64,000 nucleotides of DNA from Mytilus californianus. Lineage: Eukaryota; Mollusca; Bivalvia; Mytilida; Mytilidae. This document shows positions 10,799 through 23,500 of the stretch, one piece after another; the first letter of the stretch is position 1, and every line of letters starts with the position of its first letter. The notes beneath the pieces are model-generated. The model was not told the origin of the DNA. It did no database searches and worked only from the letters and a program-made list of their open reading frames with translations. Both the position numbers and the translations under genes were made by a program. Location: NCBI RefSeq assembly GCF_021869535.1, contig NW_026262737.1, forward strand, positions 62,001 through 126,000. Reading direction: 5' to 3'.

Positions 10799-11159
10799 AA
10801 TAGTAATAAAAGTGTACTGATGACTAAACATGGTGGTTTGTTTACCTGTGTGTCAAATTATTGAGGCTCTAAAGGCGGATTCCTCTGCCAGCGAAAAAAA
10901 TTTTTATAGCTATTTTTACACATGTTACATTCGTTATCTATTGTATTATGGTATGACTTTATGGAATATATGTGTAGGGGGTCAGTAGCGAACCGTATAA
11001 CGAATTTATCGCACAGAGAGCGTTTTCTGCCAAGTTTAGTATAAAATATAAAAATTTAACAATGAAAAATAATAACAATAACAATAGGAATTTATGAACA
11101 CAACTACTAACAAGTATTTAGAGTATTTTCTTTTTTGAAAATACAATTCGGAATGAATG

Positions 11160-11766
11160 TCATTTGTTCAATGTTAGATTTTGAATGATTGTCACTTTAC
11201 ATTTGTAAAATAATTGTGGACCGGCAGCTTGTCTTGTGTTGCTAACAGTAATGGATGATTCATTATAATCAAAGTCCCCTAATATAGCGTTCAAATCGAA
11301 TCCTTCGAAATCGGAATGCAAACTCTGCGGAGTGTTTGCTTCAATAAGAACAGGTGCCATAGATCCATTTTCAGTAAGTGCTGGTCTTACAGGAGGTGCT
11401 GGTAGTGCTGGTCTAATAGGGGGTGCTGGTAAAGCCTCTATCTGGGCTGGCACAGCTCCCATAGTTACTCCCAGAGTTTGTCCCATTTGGAACTTTTCTT
11501 GCGTGTCTACCCGTTGATAAACGGATAGAGATTGTACGGATTTGTGACCGGTAACAGACATTATCTGAGCATCATTAAACTTATTTTTTGACAAAATTGA
11601 AGCTCCCGTTGCTCTTATGGAATGATTTGTATATTTCTGGCTAAGTTTACATGACAAACTCAAGTCACTCATAAATGTTTTCAGCTTTTTCTCCCCAAAA
11701 GGTGCGTTGTAATACCATATTTCGTTGTCGTCAGCAACAAAGCAGTCCCTTGGACGCTGTTACAAT
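11160..11766 (-). pseudogene. Crypton exon 3 (catalytic core and C-terminus)
   Basis: The acceptor 'aatttag|attg' gives phase agreement with exon 2 and reads R-L-stop-QRPRDCFVADDN. The stop at 11760-11762 sits where I would expect a Trp in this family. Downstream, HSIRATG and GHKSVQSLSVYQRV give the Arg, His and Tyr of the active site, and the frame stays open to 11160. The core of this exon is therefore the best-preserved part of the element. Confidence 0.65.
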
Positions 11767-12010
11767 CTAAATTTTGTTTAAATGAAAAATAAAATGAAGA
11801 ATTAACTTTAAAAAAATCTGGCTTTTCTCGTCATTTATAAACAATTATGACACATACCTTCTTTAATATACTTTTGGTGAATTTTTTCAGCTGTGTTTTT
11901 TTTTTTTTATTTACCCATGTTTTTTCATGTTTTTTGGGATTTTTGTTCTTATGATTGTGTTTAAAATTGTTTGACGATTGTAGCTTTTATTTATTGTTAA
12001 ATTCACTTAC

Positions 12011-12077
12011 CTATCACAATCAGGGTGCAGCTTGTCTGTATACTTTATAAAGGATTCCACTGGACAATACATTGAGC
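12011..12077 (-). pseudogene. Crypton exon 2
   Basis: A 67 bp exon with acceptor 'attccag|gctc' and donor 'gatag|gtaagt'. It is open in the expected frame and reads SMYCPVESFIKYTDKLHPDC. Both splice sites are intact. Confidence 0.65.
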
Positions 12078-12452
12078 CTGGAATACAAAATTCTATATGA
12101 TATAGTTATAGTAAAAAAAAAAAAACATTTTAAAGTATACAAATATGTAGAAAATGTTGACATTTCTTTTTTTTTTTGTGCTGCAGTCACTGATGATTGA
12201 AAAGTAAAAATACAAACCATTCCATGCTTTTGCACTTCACGACACGTCAAATAAGATATTAGATGGTCTGTGGATAATCAGGTTACATTTTCATTTTGTG
12301 TTTGTTTCGGGGGTGGGACTCTTTAACTTTAAATTACCCAATATTTTGGGGTTGTTTTTTATTATTATTTTTTTGGAGGAGAGGGGGGGGTTGTAATTAA
12401 TGATATATTACTAACCAAGCCTGATGATTATCAAATATATAAACTAATGTAC

Positions 12453-13353
12453 CTGTAGCTTCTGGCATGACTCCACTTGTTGTCTCCTTATCATTTCCTC
12501 TATGGTTTTTGGTTAATTCATCTTAAATCTTTTCGATGTATCTCATTCCTGTATTTGGGTCTGTTTTCAAAGCAAAAGTTGACTTGGTCATTGTATGCAT
12601 ATTTTCTGCACCTCGTCGGCAAAAATACAGTCTTATATCATACTCGACTTTGTTAAATAGTCCTGTGGGGGTTTGTGTAGAAAAGTAGACTGACTTGTAC
12701 AGCTTCTCCCTGTCAGATTCCTGGATAATTGGATAGTGTTCAACGTTTCCTTACCTGCTTGTTTCAGTTCGGCCCTTGCAGCGACAAAGCTCATGTTTGC
12801 ATATCGAAATGCTGCATCTTTAATAATGTCAAAGTCCTTATTGTTTGGAGGTGCTTTAAGGTGGCGATTCAAGCCATGTCGAATCGATTCCAGGGAAGAG
12901 GTTTTATACATGGAACCATCTGTTTTTCTAGCATCAAGGTAGTCCAAATAGTTATGACGTCTTGAAAGGCTATTTTATTTTTTTTCTGTGACGCCTTCCT
13001 ACGACGAAAATTTAAATCCGTTAGCTGACAATCTTTATACACAGGTCTGGTCATGACGACAATCCCTCTGCAACTAAATTTTGTCGTAGGAAGGCGTCAC
13101 AGAAAAAAATTGAAATAGCCTTTCAAGACGTCATAATTATTTGGACTAGACTAGCATCAAGGTAGAAATGAGATAACGCTTCATCCAAACGTTGTGTTGT
13201 AAAGCTTTCAAAGTCAGCTTCATGATTTTTACTAGTAAGATATTCCCTGAACAATTTTGCAGATAGGGTGTTACTTTTTTGTGTCTATTCGGAGTGAATG
13301 TTCCGTCTTTAATCGTCAATGTCCTGACGTGTTGACGTCCCGAATCTCTCCAT
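12453..13353 (-). pseudogene. Crypton exon 1 (N-terminal and DNA-binding part)
   Basis: The donor is 'acag|gtacat' read on the minus strand at 12453/12452. The frame is interrupted by the MITE at 12940-13148, by a missing base near 12750 that moves GNVEHYPII out of frame, and by TAA at 12523-12525 in the segment YIEKI-stop-DELTKNHR. Apart from these, the reading is continuous. Confidence 0.65.
12940..13148. mobile_element. palindromic MITE, family 1, inserted in the Crypton
   Basis: The terminal inverted repeats start 'tagtccaaatagttatgac' and end 'cataattatttggacta', as in the 1.7 kb and 4.2 kb copies. An inner pair 'ctgtgacgccttcctacgac' with 'gtcgtaggaaggcgtcacag' extends the palindrome. 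The 12 bp 'ctagcatcaagg' occurs on both sides (12928-12939 and 13151-13162). It splits the codons for the tract YLDA / RKTDG of exon 1, which proves it inserted into a recognisable coding sequence. Confidence 0.85.
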
Positions 13354-13640
13354 TTTGTTGCAGACGAAAATATGACGTCACATGTTGTTTGAAACGGGAG
13401 ATAACTTCAATTAAAGTACTGATCAACGGGGGACAACTCCCAAATAATTACTTGAATCGATAACGTATTGCGTTTAAAATACCGTTCTGGAAATTCCAAG
13501 CGGCACATCAGTCATCTCCTATCGCCGCCATGACACCCCCTATGAAATCTACTGACCCCCTACGGGCCCATAGGGGGTCACCACGTGACGGCGTTAAACC
13601 AATCACAATGTGACTATTTACTCGAGGTGCGATAAATTGT
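13354..13640 (-). promoter_or_regulatory. possible promoter region of the Crypton
   Basis: This GC-richer patch lies directly upstream of the minus-strand ATG. It has a perfect palindromic TGACGTCA (13373-13380), the CREB/ATF consensus, with more GACGT cores nearby. A hairpin 'gaccccctac...atagggggtc' lies at 13554-13579. Whether it ever drove the recombinase is inference from position only. Confidence 0.25.
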
Positions 13641-14224
13641 AATGTCTCAATCTGTGTCGAGTTTTATTTCTGCTGCAATGTACGTCTGCAAAATATTAGC
13701 AAACTGACGCATTCTGGTTTAACTTAACACGTGACATGTATACAAGAGATAGTGTTAATATTAAACTATGATATACTTAGACAATTTTTGAAAGTTTAAT
13801 TTAAAAATAAAACACTTTAATATATTTCTTAAAAATAGAACCACGTATGTATAGGGTCAAGTGCAGATAATTAATGACATTTAAATTTTCGGAAAATCAT
13901 TCTCAAGTATCGAAACGAAAACGAAACCATGCATGTATTGTTTTTATAAAAATTCAAGGTGTAATCTTATCGGTTATTGACCGTGGTATTATTTCAGCGG
14001 AAAAAATAGCTCATATGATTAAAAAGGGGGCGGGTGAGCAGGATATTTTTAAATAAATGTCATGGCCTGAAAAGAGCTGGAAATAAACGAGTTTGCTCTA
14101 AACAGGATAAAAATGAACAATTTGCAACACTAAAAGCAGGCATTAATTGTGAACATAAGTGAAAGTAAATTTTCGCGAGAGGAAAAAAAAAGCATTCGTA
14201 GGCTAGCAACAGATAACTGGTAGA
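13641..14224. other. non-coding stretch
   Basis: A 60-codon plus-strand frame at 13874-14056 does not resemble anything I know and has no splice or repeat context. Otherwise nothing is recognised here. Confidence 0.3.
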
Positions 14225-15985
14225 GGCTTTAAAGAGCCTGTGTCGCTCACCTTGGTCTATGTGCATATCAAACAAAGGACACTCTCTAACATTGTAGACG
14301 AGAATAGACTTCATGAAAAAAATCTCTATTTTGTTGATCTTGTATTACTGATCTTTTAGTCTGTTTAGTTTCTCTCTATCTTCTTTAGTTTTTGCTCAAA
14401 ACACAAAAGAGGGTAAAAAAAATCCTCATTTAAGGGCATTCACTCCTATGAAGAGTGACAGTCTACTAACTATATCGGCAACAATTGACTTTTTAATAGA
14501 TCTTGCCTTGCTGATCATTTTTGTGATTCAAAGTGTCCATTTATCTATTACAATTTGAATCATATAAGGCATAACGGAAAAAAAATGTTTCTCTCTATAT
14601 ATCATAGTTTTCGTGATAATAGGCAAAAATGAAAAAAAAATGGTAAAATTTGTCATTTATGGGCAATAACTCCTAAAAGAATTTGTCTAACAGTTTTGAC
14701 GTATATGGACAATTGGTAGAGCTCATTATTTTGAACATTTTTGCTCCATTCAGATTTTCTCTATAACGATTAAAAAAATAATACACAAAACTTGCATTTT
14801 GCCCCTATGTTCTATTTTTAGCCATGTCGTCCATGTTGGTTGGTAGGCGGCGTTATCGGACACATTTTTTAAACTAGATACCCTAATGTGGATTGTGGCC
14901 AAGTTTGGTTAAATTTGTATCAGTAGTTTCACAGGAGAAGGTTTTTGTAAAAATTTACAAAAAATTGTTAAAAATTGACTATAAAGGGCAATAACTCCTT
15001 AAGCGGTCAACTGACCATTTTGGTCATGTTGACTTATTTGAAGATCTTACTTTGCTGAACATTATTGCTGTTTACAGTTTATCTCTATCTATAATAATAT
15101 TCAAGATAATAACTAAAAACTGCAAAAATTCCTTAAAATTACCAATGCAGGGGCAGCAACCCAACAACGGGTTGTCTGATTCGTCTGAAAATTTCAGGAC
15201 AGATACATTTTTACCTGATGAACATTTTTACCACTGTAAATGCTTTAGTTTCAGAGCTATAAGCCAAAATCTGCATTTTACTCCTATGTTCTAATTTTAG
15301 TATTGTCGGCCATGTTGGTTGACAAGTGGGGGTCATCGAACATATCTTTTAAACTAGATACCCTAATTATAATTGGGGCCAAGTTTGGTTAAATTTGGCC
15401 CAGTAGTTTCTGAGGAGAAGATTTTTGTAAAAGATTACCAAAATTTACAAAAAATTGTGAAAAATTTACTTTAAAGGGCAATAACTCATTAAGGGGTCAA
15501 TTGACATGACAATTTTGGTCATTTGACTTATTTGTAGATCCTACTTTGCTTAACATTTTTGCTGTTTACAGTTTATTTGTATCTATTATAATATTCAAGA
15601 TAATAACCAAAAACTGCAAAATTTCCTTAAAAAACCCAACAACGGGTTGTCTGATTCGTCTGAAATTTTCAGGGCAGATACATTTTTACCAGATAAACCT
15701 TTTTTAATACTGTAAGATTTGCTCTAAATGCTTTGGTTTCAGAGATATAAGCCAAAATCTATATTTTACCCTTATGTATTATTTTTAGCCATGGCAGCCA
15801 TCATAGTTGGCAGGAGGGGTCGTCGATCACATTTTTAAAACTAGATACCCCAATGATGATTGTGGCCAAGTTTGGTTAAATTTGACCCAGTCGTTTCAGA
15901 GGAGAAGATTTTTGTAAAAGTTAACGGACAACGGACGCCAATGATGAGAAAAGCTCACTTGGCTCATTGGCCAGGTGAGCTAAAA
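14225..15985 (+). repeat. mollusc dispersed element with internal sub-repeats and a terminal hairpin
   Basis: It starts near 'tttaaagagcctgtgtcgct' and ends 'gctcacttggctcattggcc' followed by 'aggtgagct', a hairpin of inverted GCTCACTTGG/CCAGGTGAGC arms. Inside are about three diverged sub-units with 'gggcaataactcc', a 'ggtcatttgacttatttgta' motif and 'aaactagataccctaat'. It ends in an 'ggacaacggacgcca' tract. I recognise this as a very common repeat of bivalve genomes. Other copies lie at 47560-48322, 50683-51690 (reverse), 52083-53110 and 56190-56395. Confidence 0.75.
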
Positions 15986-16619
15986 ATGAGTAGTCAATCC
16001 GGAAAAATCACCTAGTCCCTCTCCCTCCTCGCAGAATATCAAACGGTCGTCCCATTATGCTATCAGAGTATTCCTACAACATAGAAATACGTCATGTAAG
16101 ACATTATAGGATGTAAATTTATAAATTTACTTTTCCATTTATTTCCATTTTTCCATGCTCATTGCTATGTGGTAATTTTGTTTGAAACTAACTTTTTTTT
16201 TTTTAACATGAAGCAAAATTAGGAATAGAAAATATCAGCCTACAAATGTTTAATATTGAATATAGAATATTATATTTTATTGCTAAGATAAGAATTTTTT
16301 GTTTGAATTGCAGATCTCAAATTTATGACATTGACCTTATATTGTATGCATTTATTTTGAAGTATAATTACGTTATATAGGTTTCAAAGCATGCGCCTGT
16401 TTATAATCTATACATGATAATTCTTATTATTTTCAGTTGCATTACGCTTTGTCACGTCATAACCAACGGGGTTCCTATATAAAATGTAATATACTACAAT
16501 GCACCTTTTGATATAACAACGATGAACATTTTTGTTGTTAGGGATGCATATATACCCTTCCACGTCCAGTCTGTGTTTTTGTTAAATGTTTTTTCTGCTT
16601 TGTATCGATCTGAGGTAAG
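15986..16619. other. non-coding upstream region of gene A
   Basis: Nothing coding is seen. The part from about 16440 is similar to 56480-56560 upstream of gene B: both contain 'atgcaccttttgatat' shortly after a TATA-like 'tataaaatg'. It may hold part of the gene A promoter, but no start site can be placed. Confidence 0.35.
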
Positions 16620-16980
16620 CCCTTTTCAACTGATTTTTATAATTTTTCTTATGTTGATCTGTAACACCACTGTCCCAGGTTGGAGTAGGGTTGAGCGCTC
16701 AGAAACATGTTTAACCCCGCATGTGGTTGTTGTTGGTTCATGTCTGTCATATTTGTTTTTCGTAAATTGTTTTGTTATAAATTAGGCCGTTAGTTTTCTC
16801 AATTGTATTGTTTCATATTTTTCATGTCGGGGCCTTTTATAGCCGTCTATATGGTATGAATTGTTCTCATTGTTGAAGGCCTCACTGTTGCCTATATTTG
16901 CTAACATGCACTTCAGTTGAACTTTTGTGGATAGTTGTCTCATTGGCAATCATACCACATCTCCTTACTTTCATATATGC
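16620..16980 (+). repeat. mussel dispersed repeat ('gtctcattggca' family), long copy
   Basis: This copy contains 'caccactgtcccaggttgga', 'gccgttagttttctcaattg' and the end 'gatagttgtctcattggca' then 'atcataccacatctcc'. It interrupts the region upstream of gene A: the matching upstream block of gene B at 56560-56640 lacks it, so it inserted after the two genes split. Confidence 0.7.
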
Positions 16981-17468
16981 CTATAGTACCTACAGAAGAC
17001 TCGGCTTAGGATGTCTTCTCGATTCACACTGGTTTGTAATTTTATGTAGTGAGTTTAAATTTGCACTTGTTCTCTTGTTTAGTTATAGCATCACAAGTTA
17101 ATGTGGAAGTTAAGTTATACACATATATACTTATATTTCTATAATCTACAATCTATTAAAAAACTTGTTTAGCAAATAAAATCCTATATATATGTTTATC
17201 AAACACAAAATGACTTTGTAAAAAATGAATATATTTAGTGGTTTATTGGGGCACTTGGGACAAAATTAGTACAAATATAGTTTTCGCGACATACAGATTT
17301 AATGACCGGAAGTATCCGACTTTAATATAAGCACACTTCATACCTATACTTAAATTACATTAAACTATTTCCTTATATTGGTCCAATGATTCACAAGTAT
17401 TCTATTTTTCATTTCCTTGAGTTTTGTATTGTTTTTTTTATATTGTTTTCGGCATAACATGTTTAAGT

Positions 17469-17566
17469 ATGGAATGGATATTACTTAAAAGCATGTTTAT
17501 TATTTTCACTACTGTAAAAGTTAGAGGTCTTCCTACTGGTCCAGGAGTTTGTAAAACACCACAGAG
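17469..17566 (+). CDS. gene A exon 1: signal peptide
   Basis: It encodes MEWILLKSMFIIFTTVKVRG then a short mature start ending KTPQR. A hydrophobic core of about 12 residues follows two charged positions, typical of a signal peptide. The donor is 'agag|gtatgt' after 17566, phase 2. An in-frame ATG lies further upstream at 17424, but MEW is the start conserved in gene B. Confidence 0.65.
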
Positions 17567-20500
17567 GTATGTCATACTTTTGAGTACAAGATATTTGACT
17601 TTAAAATGATGGAAGTCTAATATAATACAAAGAAAGTAAATATTATGGTATTTGATATTTCGCAAGAATGTACAATGCACATAAGAATTATAATTATTGC
17701 AATAGATAATTACCCGATGTTTTTTTTTTCTTTTAAAGAAGAAACTTAAATTTGATTTTTATTACGTACGAGGTCTTTTATCCTTATCAATTCTTTAATT
17801 ATATGCGATCCTGTGAAAATTTTAGTATATTATTTATCAAATATATTGTAATTTCTTGTGTATATTCTTTGCCTTGATAAGTTTTTAGCAATATTATTTC
17901 AGACATACACATTTACATGCATGAAAAGTACAAAATATGATCAAGCCACTTTTTTATCTCCTGAATGTGAAAATACAAAATGAACATAAAGCAATGCATT
18001 AGTCTGCCAGATATCAATCTTTATATTTTTTGGAATTTTGACTAAAATAAAAGCCACCAACTTTCACCGTATTTGCATTTACAGAAAGACTACCAAAATA
18101 ATTAATATGCATATGTAGTAATTCTGTAGATGCAATTGCTTTAATCTGGGCCATTTAATTGATAGATTTAATAACGCTTGCATGTTTAACACTGTCACAT
18201 TTTTTATTAGCCTATTCCAAGTCAGGAGCCTGTAATATCTTGGTTGTTGTTAATTGCTATCTGCAATTATTGTTTTTTGGGGTTAATTGTTTTAGCATTA
18301 AGCAGACAGCTGATTTCTCGTTAGAACTGTTTCACATTTCGTCAGGCCTATGTCTTGTATTTCTTACTATACGGTTTTATATGGACTTTGTCATAGTTGA
18401 AGGCCGATCGGAATGAGTTGTCTCTATTAACAACTCTAATTGTCGCATTAGACTACACAAGCTGTCGTACATGATCATTGTGTTATTGTGCTATGGTCAT
18501 TTTTGTATTTTGTCTTTCATTTTTGCTTCAGTTTTTTTGTCTATAGAGTGTCTGTATGCCATTTTGTTTTTTCTTTGTTGAAATGGTTATTTGTTTTGTG
18601 GTAAATGGGATTGTGGCGCGGTGTTGGCTGCTGTACCCCAATTTTTGACATTTTTGTCTGTTTGTGTTTCTCACACATTGTTGTCAATTTAATGGACTTC
18701 TATATAACTGTCATACAAGTGGGAAGTTAAGCTAGCTATAAAACCAGGTTTAATCCACTATTTTCTACATGAGGAAATGCCTGTACCAATTCAGGTATAT
18801 GACAGTTGTTTTCCATTCGATTGATGTGTATGAGCTTTTGATTTTGCCATTTGATAAGGGACTTTCTGTTTTGAATTCACTTTTTACTGGTACATGTAAT
18901 ATGACTCCGTTTCTCAGAAGGCAGGAACATGAGCTCACATGTGTTTTGCGTGTTCATTTTTGGTGAAAATTAAGTTTCCCTAAATGTCAGACCTCATATT
19001 GCAAAATCGCAAAATGATTCCTATAAAGTTTCCAGCAAAGGAGATTCAAAACTGTTTGTTTAGTGTTTTAAAGTCCAAACGTGTCGGATTCCGAACATCT
19101 TGTGAACAAAGTTCCTATAGCGTAAAGTCTACCTCGAATTGTTTGATAAAGTTGTGCCAACATGATATTAGTACAATGATCCAGTCACTCTAGCTACAAG
19201 GAAGTTAAAAAAGATCCTTTTTTTTCATCTATATGCCATAATGTATTAAACAGCACTTTCATCACTTTTAATAATTCATGTTCAGGTTTTCTTGTATATG
19301 TTTCGATGTCTCCATACATGTGTATTTTACACGCAAGTGAAGGACTGAATATAAGTGGCTATCGTGTGTGTCTAAATCTATTGCTTTAAATCGCAACTAA
19401 ATATTCATGAACTAATCTATCTTATTTTAGAATAGAACACAAAAACAAGACTGTTAAAGCAAGGCATTGTTGCAACAATTTCTACCAAATAGACGAAAGA
19501 TGTGTTGGTAAGTTTAAAATACACTAGAGAGAGAAAATATATACATCTAAAAAGTTGAATAAAATTCAACAAATATGTATATTTATACTTTTGGTAAATA
19601 AAAGTTTTGATGGTAGATATTGTTCAAAATTATTGTTTGTTTCGTAGTCCTTCGAGCGCTTAATTTGTTATGTTAAAAATTGCTGATTTTGTTGAAACAG
19701 TTAAATTCAGTATTCAAAAGTCGAACTGTTGATGGAACAACACTATTCAAATAATAAGTTTATGCAAGTTTCTTCGTTTATGAGGAGTTTCCAATCCACA
19801 CTCTTTAAAAAAAAAAACGTTAAGTGATGATTTTTGTTGCATCATTCAAAGATATGCTAAAGACGATTTCCCCCGACAATATAAAGTAATGGGCGTCCGC
19901 AGCTAAAATATATCTTTTCACGAGTTCTCCTTCCGTCAAGTCTAAATTTAGGTGGCACAGTGAGTTAAGTGAAGGTACTGTCTTTGACATATGTGTGTTT
20001 TGGTGTAATGATTCCATGTACCATCACTCTAGAAGGTTAATTCTGATCGTTTATATGCCTGGCCATGATTTATATGATGCCATTCGTATTTAAAGGTGGG
20101 TAATAATTGTCCTGGAGAACATAAGAGATTCTGTGCGTAACGGATTAAAGTTTACCAAAAGATTATCCGACTTTTTAATTTGCTCATAATGCAATTTAAA
20201 GATATCCGCGAACAATTCAATTTTACAGCTACAGGTATCTTCGTTTACAATGTTTTCATGTAAATAAGGAACAGCTAGGGGCCACTATTTGAACCCTGTT
20301 GTACTCAGTGCCTTGGAAAATGCTACCCATTTATTAAATTCCTCTGTTTTCTGTTGGATAAGTTGAAGGGTTTACTTGTATAGACAATTTCAAATCTGAT
20401 ATTGTTTAGTACCGCTTCCTTAGTCTGAAGCTTTACCGTCACGAGTTGGTTGACCGTTATGGATTATCCGTGTCACAATTGTCGTATTTGTCCCGTCCCC

Positions 20501-23500
20501 TTTCCCCCGAGTATGACCTACAAAATTAGACTTATAACCGGTTGCGTACTAACACGAGCAATACGACGGGTGTCACATGTGGAGCAGGATCTGCTTACCC
20601 TTCCGGATCGCCTGAGATCACCCCCAGTTTTTGGCGATGTTTGTGTTGCTCAGTCTTTGGTTTTCTATGTTGTGTTTTGTGTACTGGTTTTTGTCTGTTT
20701 GTCTTTTTATTTTTTAGCCATGGCGTTTTCCGTTTATTTTCGACTTATGGGTTTGAATGTCCCTTTGGTATCATTCTTTTAATTAGTCCATTAGAAATAA
20801 ATATAAGATTCGAATCGCTAGTCATGAAGCCAGACTTGCGCTCAGTTATCAAAACACGTAAATAACGATGAAGTTTAAATAGTGCTTATAAAATTATAAT
20901 ACATCGTTAAAAAAAATCATATTAGACAGAAGAAATATTGACAGCATGCTTTTGACGTTTTACCAACATAAAAAAAGGAATTGCACTCGTTAGTTTCAAT
21001 GTGGACAGGACTATTTGTATTCTAAGACTATAGTTATAAATAACGCTTAGTGGTTTTTCTATGATATCTGAAATAGGTTCGTTGTATAAAAGATGTAGTG
21101 AAACTTGCAATTTCCTCAAACATTTGACATTGTGTATAATTTTGAATGATGCTAATCAAAGGGAAAGGAAATGGCGTATGATGTATGGTGTTCGGGGGAT
21201 TGTGTATGGCGTAATTGTTTATGGTGTAATTTTGTATGGCGTATGGCGTAATTGTGTATGCTGTAACAGTGTATATTACAAGTGGAAAGTTTACACCATT
21301 CAAGGACTACTGTATGTTTCTTATCCACGCAATTTTATGTTGGGCATATTGTATGTATGTATCATGTTATAATATAGTGTTATTAACTGCCTGTTTCTGT
21401 ATTTGCCCTGTTATAGATTCGAGGTTAATAGTATTGGCCCCGAGACTCGTAGAGTCGAGGGCCAATTAATAGTCTTATCGAGAATCTATAACAGGGTCAA
21501 AACAAAAATATCCAGTTCATAACACTTTTATCAAATGATTTCAATTCATCGATTATACCAAGAAACTGGCCGTAAAAAGATAAAGGATTATATATTTGAA
21601 CTTGTCTTTTGGCAGTTACGATTCTGATTTCTCGTCCAAGTACAGTACTTAATAATTGTTATTTCAATTCATTTTATCTAAAAAGTATAAAGTAGCTAGG
21701 AATAATAATTCAGACAGTTAACCTATTCTTACACTTGAATCATCTGCGTTCTGATGATTGATCAACGGAAATTAAACAGTGATAATAATCGAACGTTTCT
21801 TCTCGAAAAGGCCGTTTCAAAATCGTTACAAAACACGGAACATTATTCAAACTTTTTTTAATGTAATTTAAAATTACAAAATATGAAAATATATCTTATG
21901 AAAAACGATACGTCCAAAGTTAAGAAAGGCGTAAAAAATAAACTCATCATAGATACCAGGATTGAAATTTTGTATATGCGCCAGACGCGCGTTTCGTCTA
22001 CAAAAGACTCACCAGTGACGCTCGATTCAAGAAAAATTATAAAGGCCAAATAAAGTACGCAGTTGAAGAGCATTGAGGACCAAAAGTTCCTAAACGTTTT
22101 GCCAAATTCTGCTAAGATAATCTATTCCTTAGGTAGAAAAGCCTTAGTATTTAAAAAATTTAAACGTTTTGTAAACAGTTAATTTAAAAAAAAATGAAAC
22201 CGGAAGTGAACGTCCCGTGCTAGCCCATGTGCCAGTACGGCTAAAAAGTGAAACCGGAAGTAATGGGCCGAAAAAAAACCACCGACCTAACCATCCTATT
22301 TTGGAGTTACCCTCATCCTGAGTTAGAAATGGTAGGTCTTTCATTTCTGCGTGTCTGGTAATTCGAGAAATCTCTAGATAACTTTTGGTTAGAATGATAG
22401 TAAAATACGGAGTTAGCTCCCCTTAATTGTTAATTTCTAGTGCATTTCAACCAAATTATATCTTGAATTACCAGAACATGAAAAGGAAACGAATGTTATA
22501 TTTGTGCACCATTATACATTTTGAACATAAATTAATGTCAACTTGAGTGGGTTTTTGTTTGTCATGTTTTCACCACTGCCTGATTCTTAGGCAGACTGTC
22601 ACTTAAACAATACCGCACCATCAAATGAAAATTATATCTTTAAAATTTAAACACTTCTTTCAGAATGTCCGATTGGTCACTTTTCGAAAGGTGATAACTG
22701 TACAAAATGCGTGGACGAACGATATGGTAGCAAATGCGCAGAGCAATGCAGATGTAACAGCAATGAAAGGTCTCAAGATAATTATTAAATATATTTTATA
22801 TGATATTAACGTACAGTAGATCGGGAAAAATATATTAAAATTGATTTTATGTAAATAATGCTTGAACTATTTCAATTGGAAATATCCGTAAAGCAAACTA
22901 TTTTTGTTTCTGATCTTTGTTAATCAGGAAGAAAGAGAGACAAATACAATGTTCAAGCATTATAAAACAAATATTTGATTTTTAATTATTTGAACAGGAA
23001 AACAATCAAGGCTCGTCGCGCTCGTAAGAGGAAACAAGATGAAAGGAGATTATATACGGATACTCAACGTTATTAACTTTGTCGCTTCACCTTTAGATAC
23101 ACCAGCATTTGTATTTCAAAATGGTCGATTGCAGGATAAAAGTGTATCAATCATATTAAGACTGGCGCAGTGGCTATCGGGCTTGATGGCACAATGTAAC
23201 TACGAGGACTGGTACTACATCATCAGCAGTAACAGCCCAATTGTAGCAGAAAACTATGTTACTGATTTCCATACGCCTGAAACAGGAAGTGAAGTCGATT
23301 TAGGACACTAACGTTCCTGCCGAATTTGTTCTAGAAACACATTCCAACAATTTGAAATGGAAAAACACAAAGCATTATAACTAATCGTATAAAAAACTAC
23401 AGCACAAACTAACCAAGATCATCTTTGTCTGAGGAAATTCCAACCTACCCTTAAGTTGTATTTGGAAAATAAAAAATAAATAGCAAAATTTATTTGTGTC

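Larger units (their letters stand above)
11160..13353 (-). pseudogene. Crypton-type tyrosine recombinase, broken
   Basis: Three exons can be read on the minus strand. Exon 1 (13353-12453) starts MERFGTSTRQDIDD and continues into KLFREYL and the block RKTDGSMYKTSSLESIRHGL, then LYFCRRGAENM. Exon 2 (12077-12011) reads GSMYCPVESFIKYTDKLHPD. Exon 3 (11766-11160) carries the catalytic C-terminal part, with NHSIRATGA and GHKSVQSLSVYQR, matching the HxxR, GH(K) and Tyr nucleophile of tyrosine recombinases. Exon phases agree (1/1, then 2 with R across the junction). It ends in a proline-rich tail and FYKCKVTIIQNLTLN. It is dead: stops at 13309-13311, 13285-13287, 12523-12525 and 11760-11762, a one-base frameshift near 12750, and a MITE in exon 1. 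The family name comes from memory of Crypton and KIAA1958/QRICH1-like proteins. Confidence 0.75.

Noticed and set aside
12729-12965. Plus-strand frames of 68-78 codons.
   Set aside because: They are antisense shadows of Crypton exon 1.
20450-20865. Two overlapping frames of about 110 codons.
   Set aside because: They lie in a dispersed repeat that also occurs at 30960-31195, where the reading frames differ; hydrophobic runs come from T-rich sequence.
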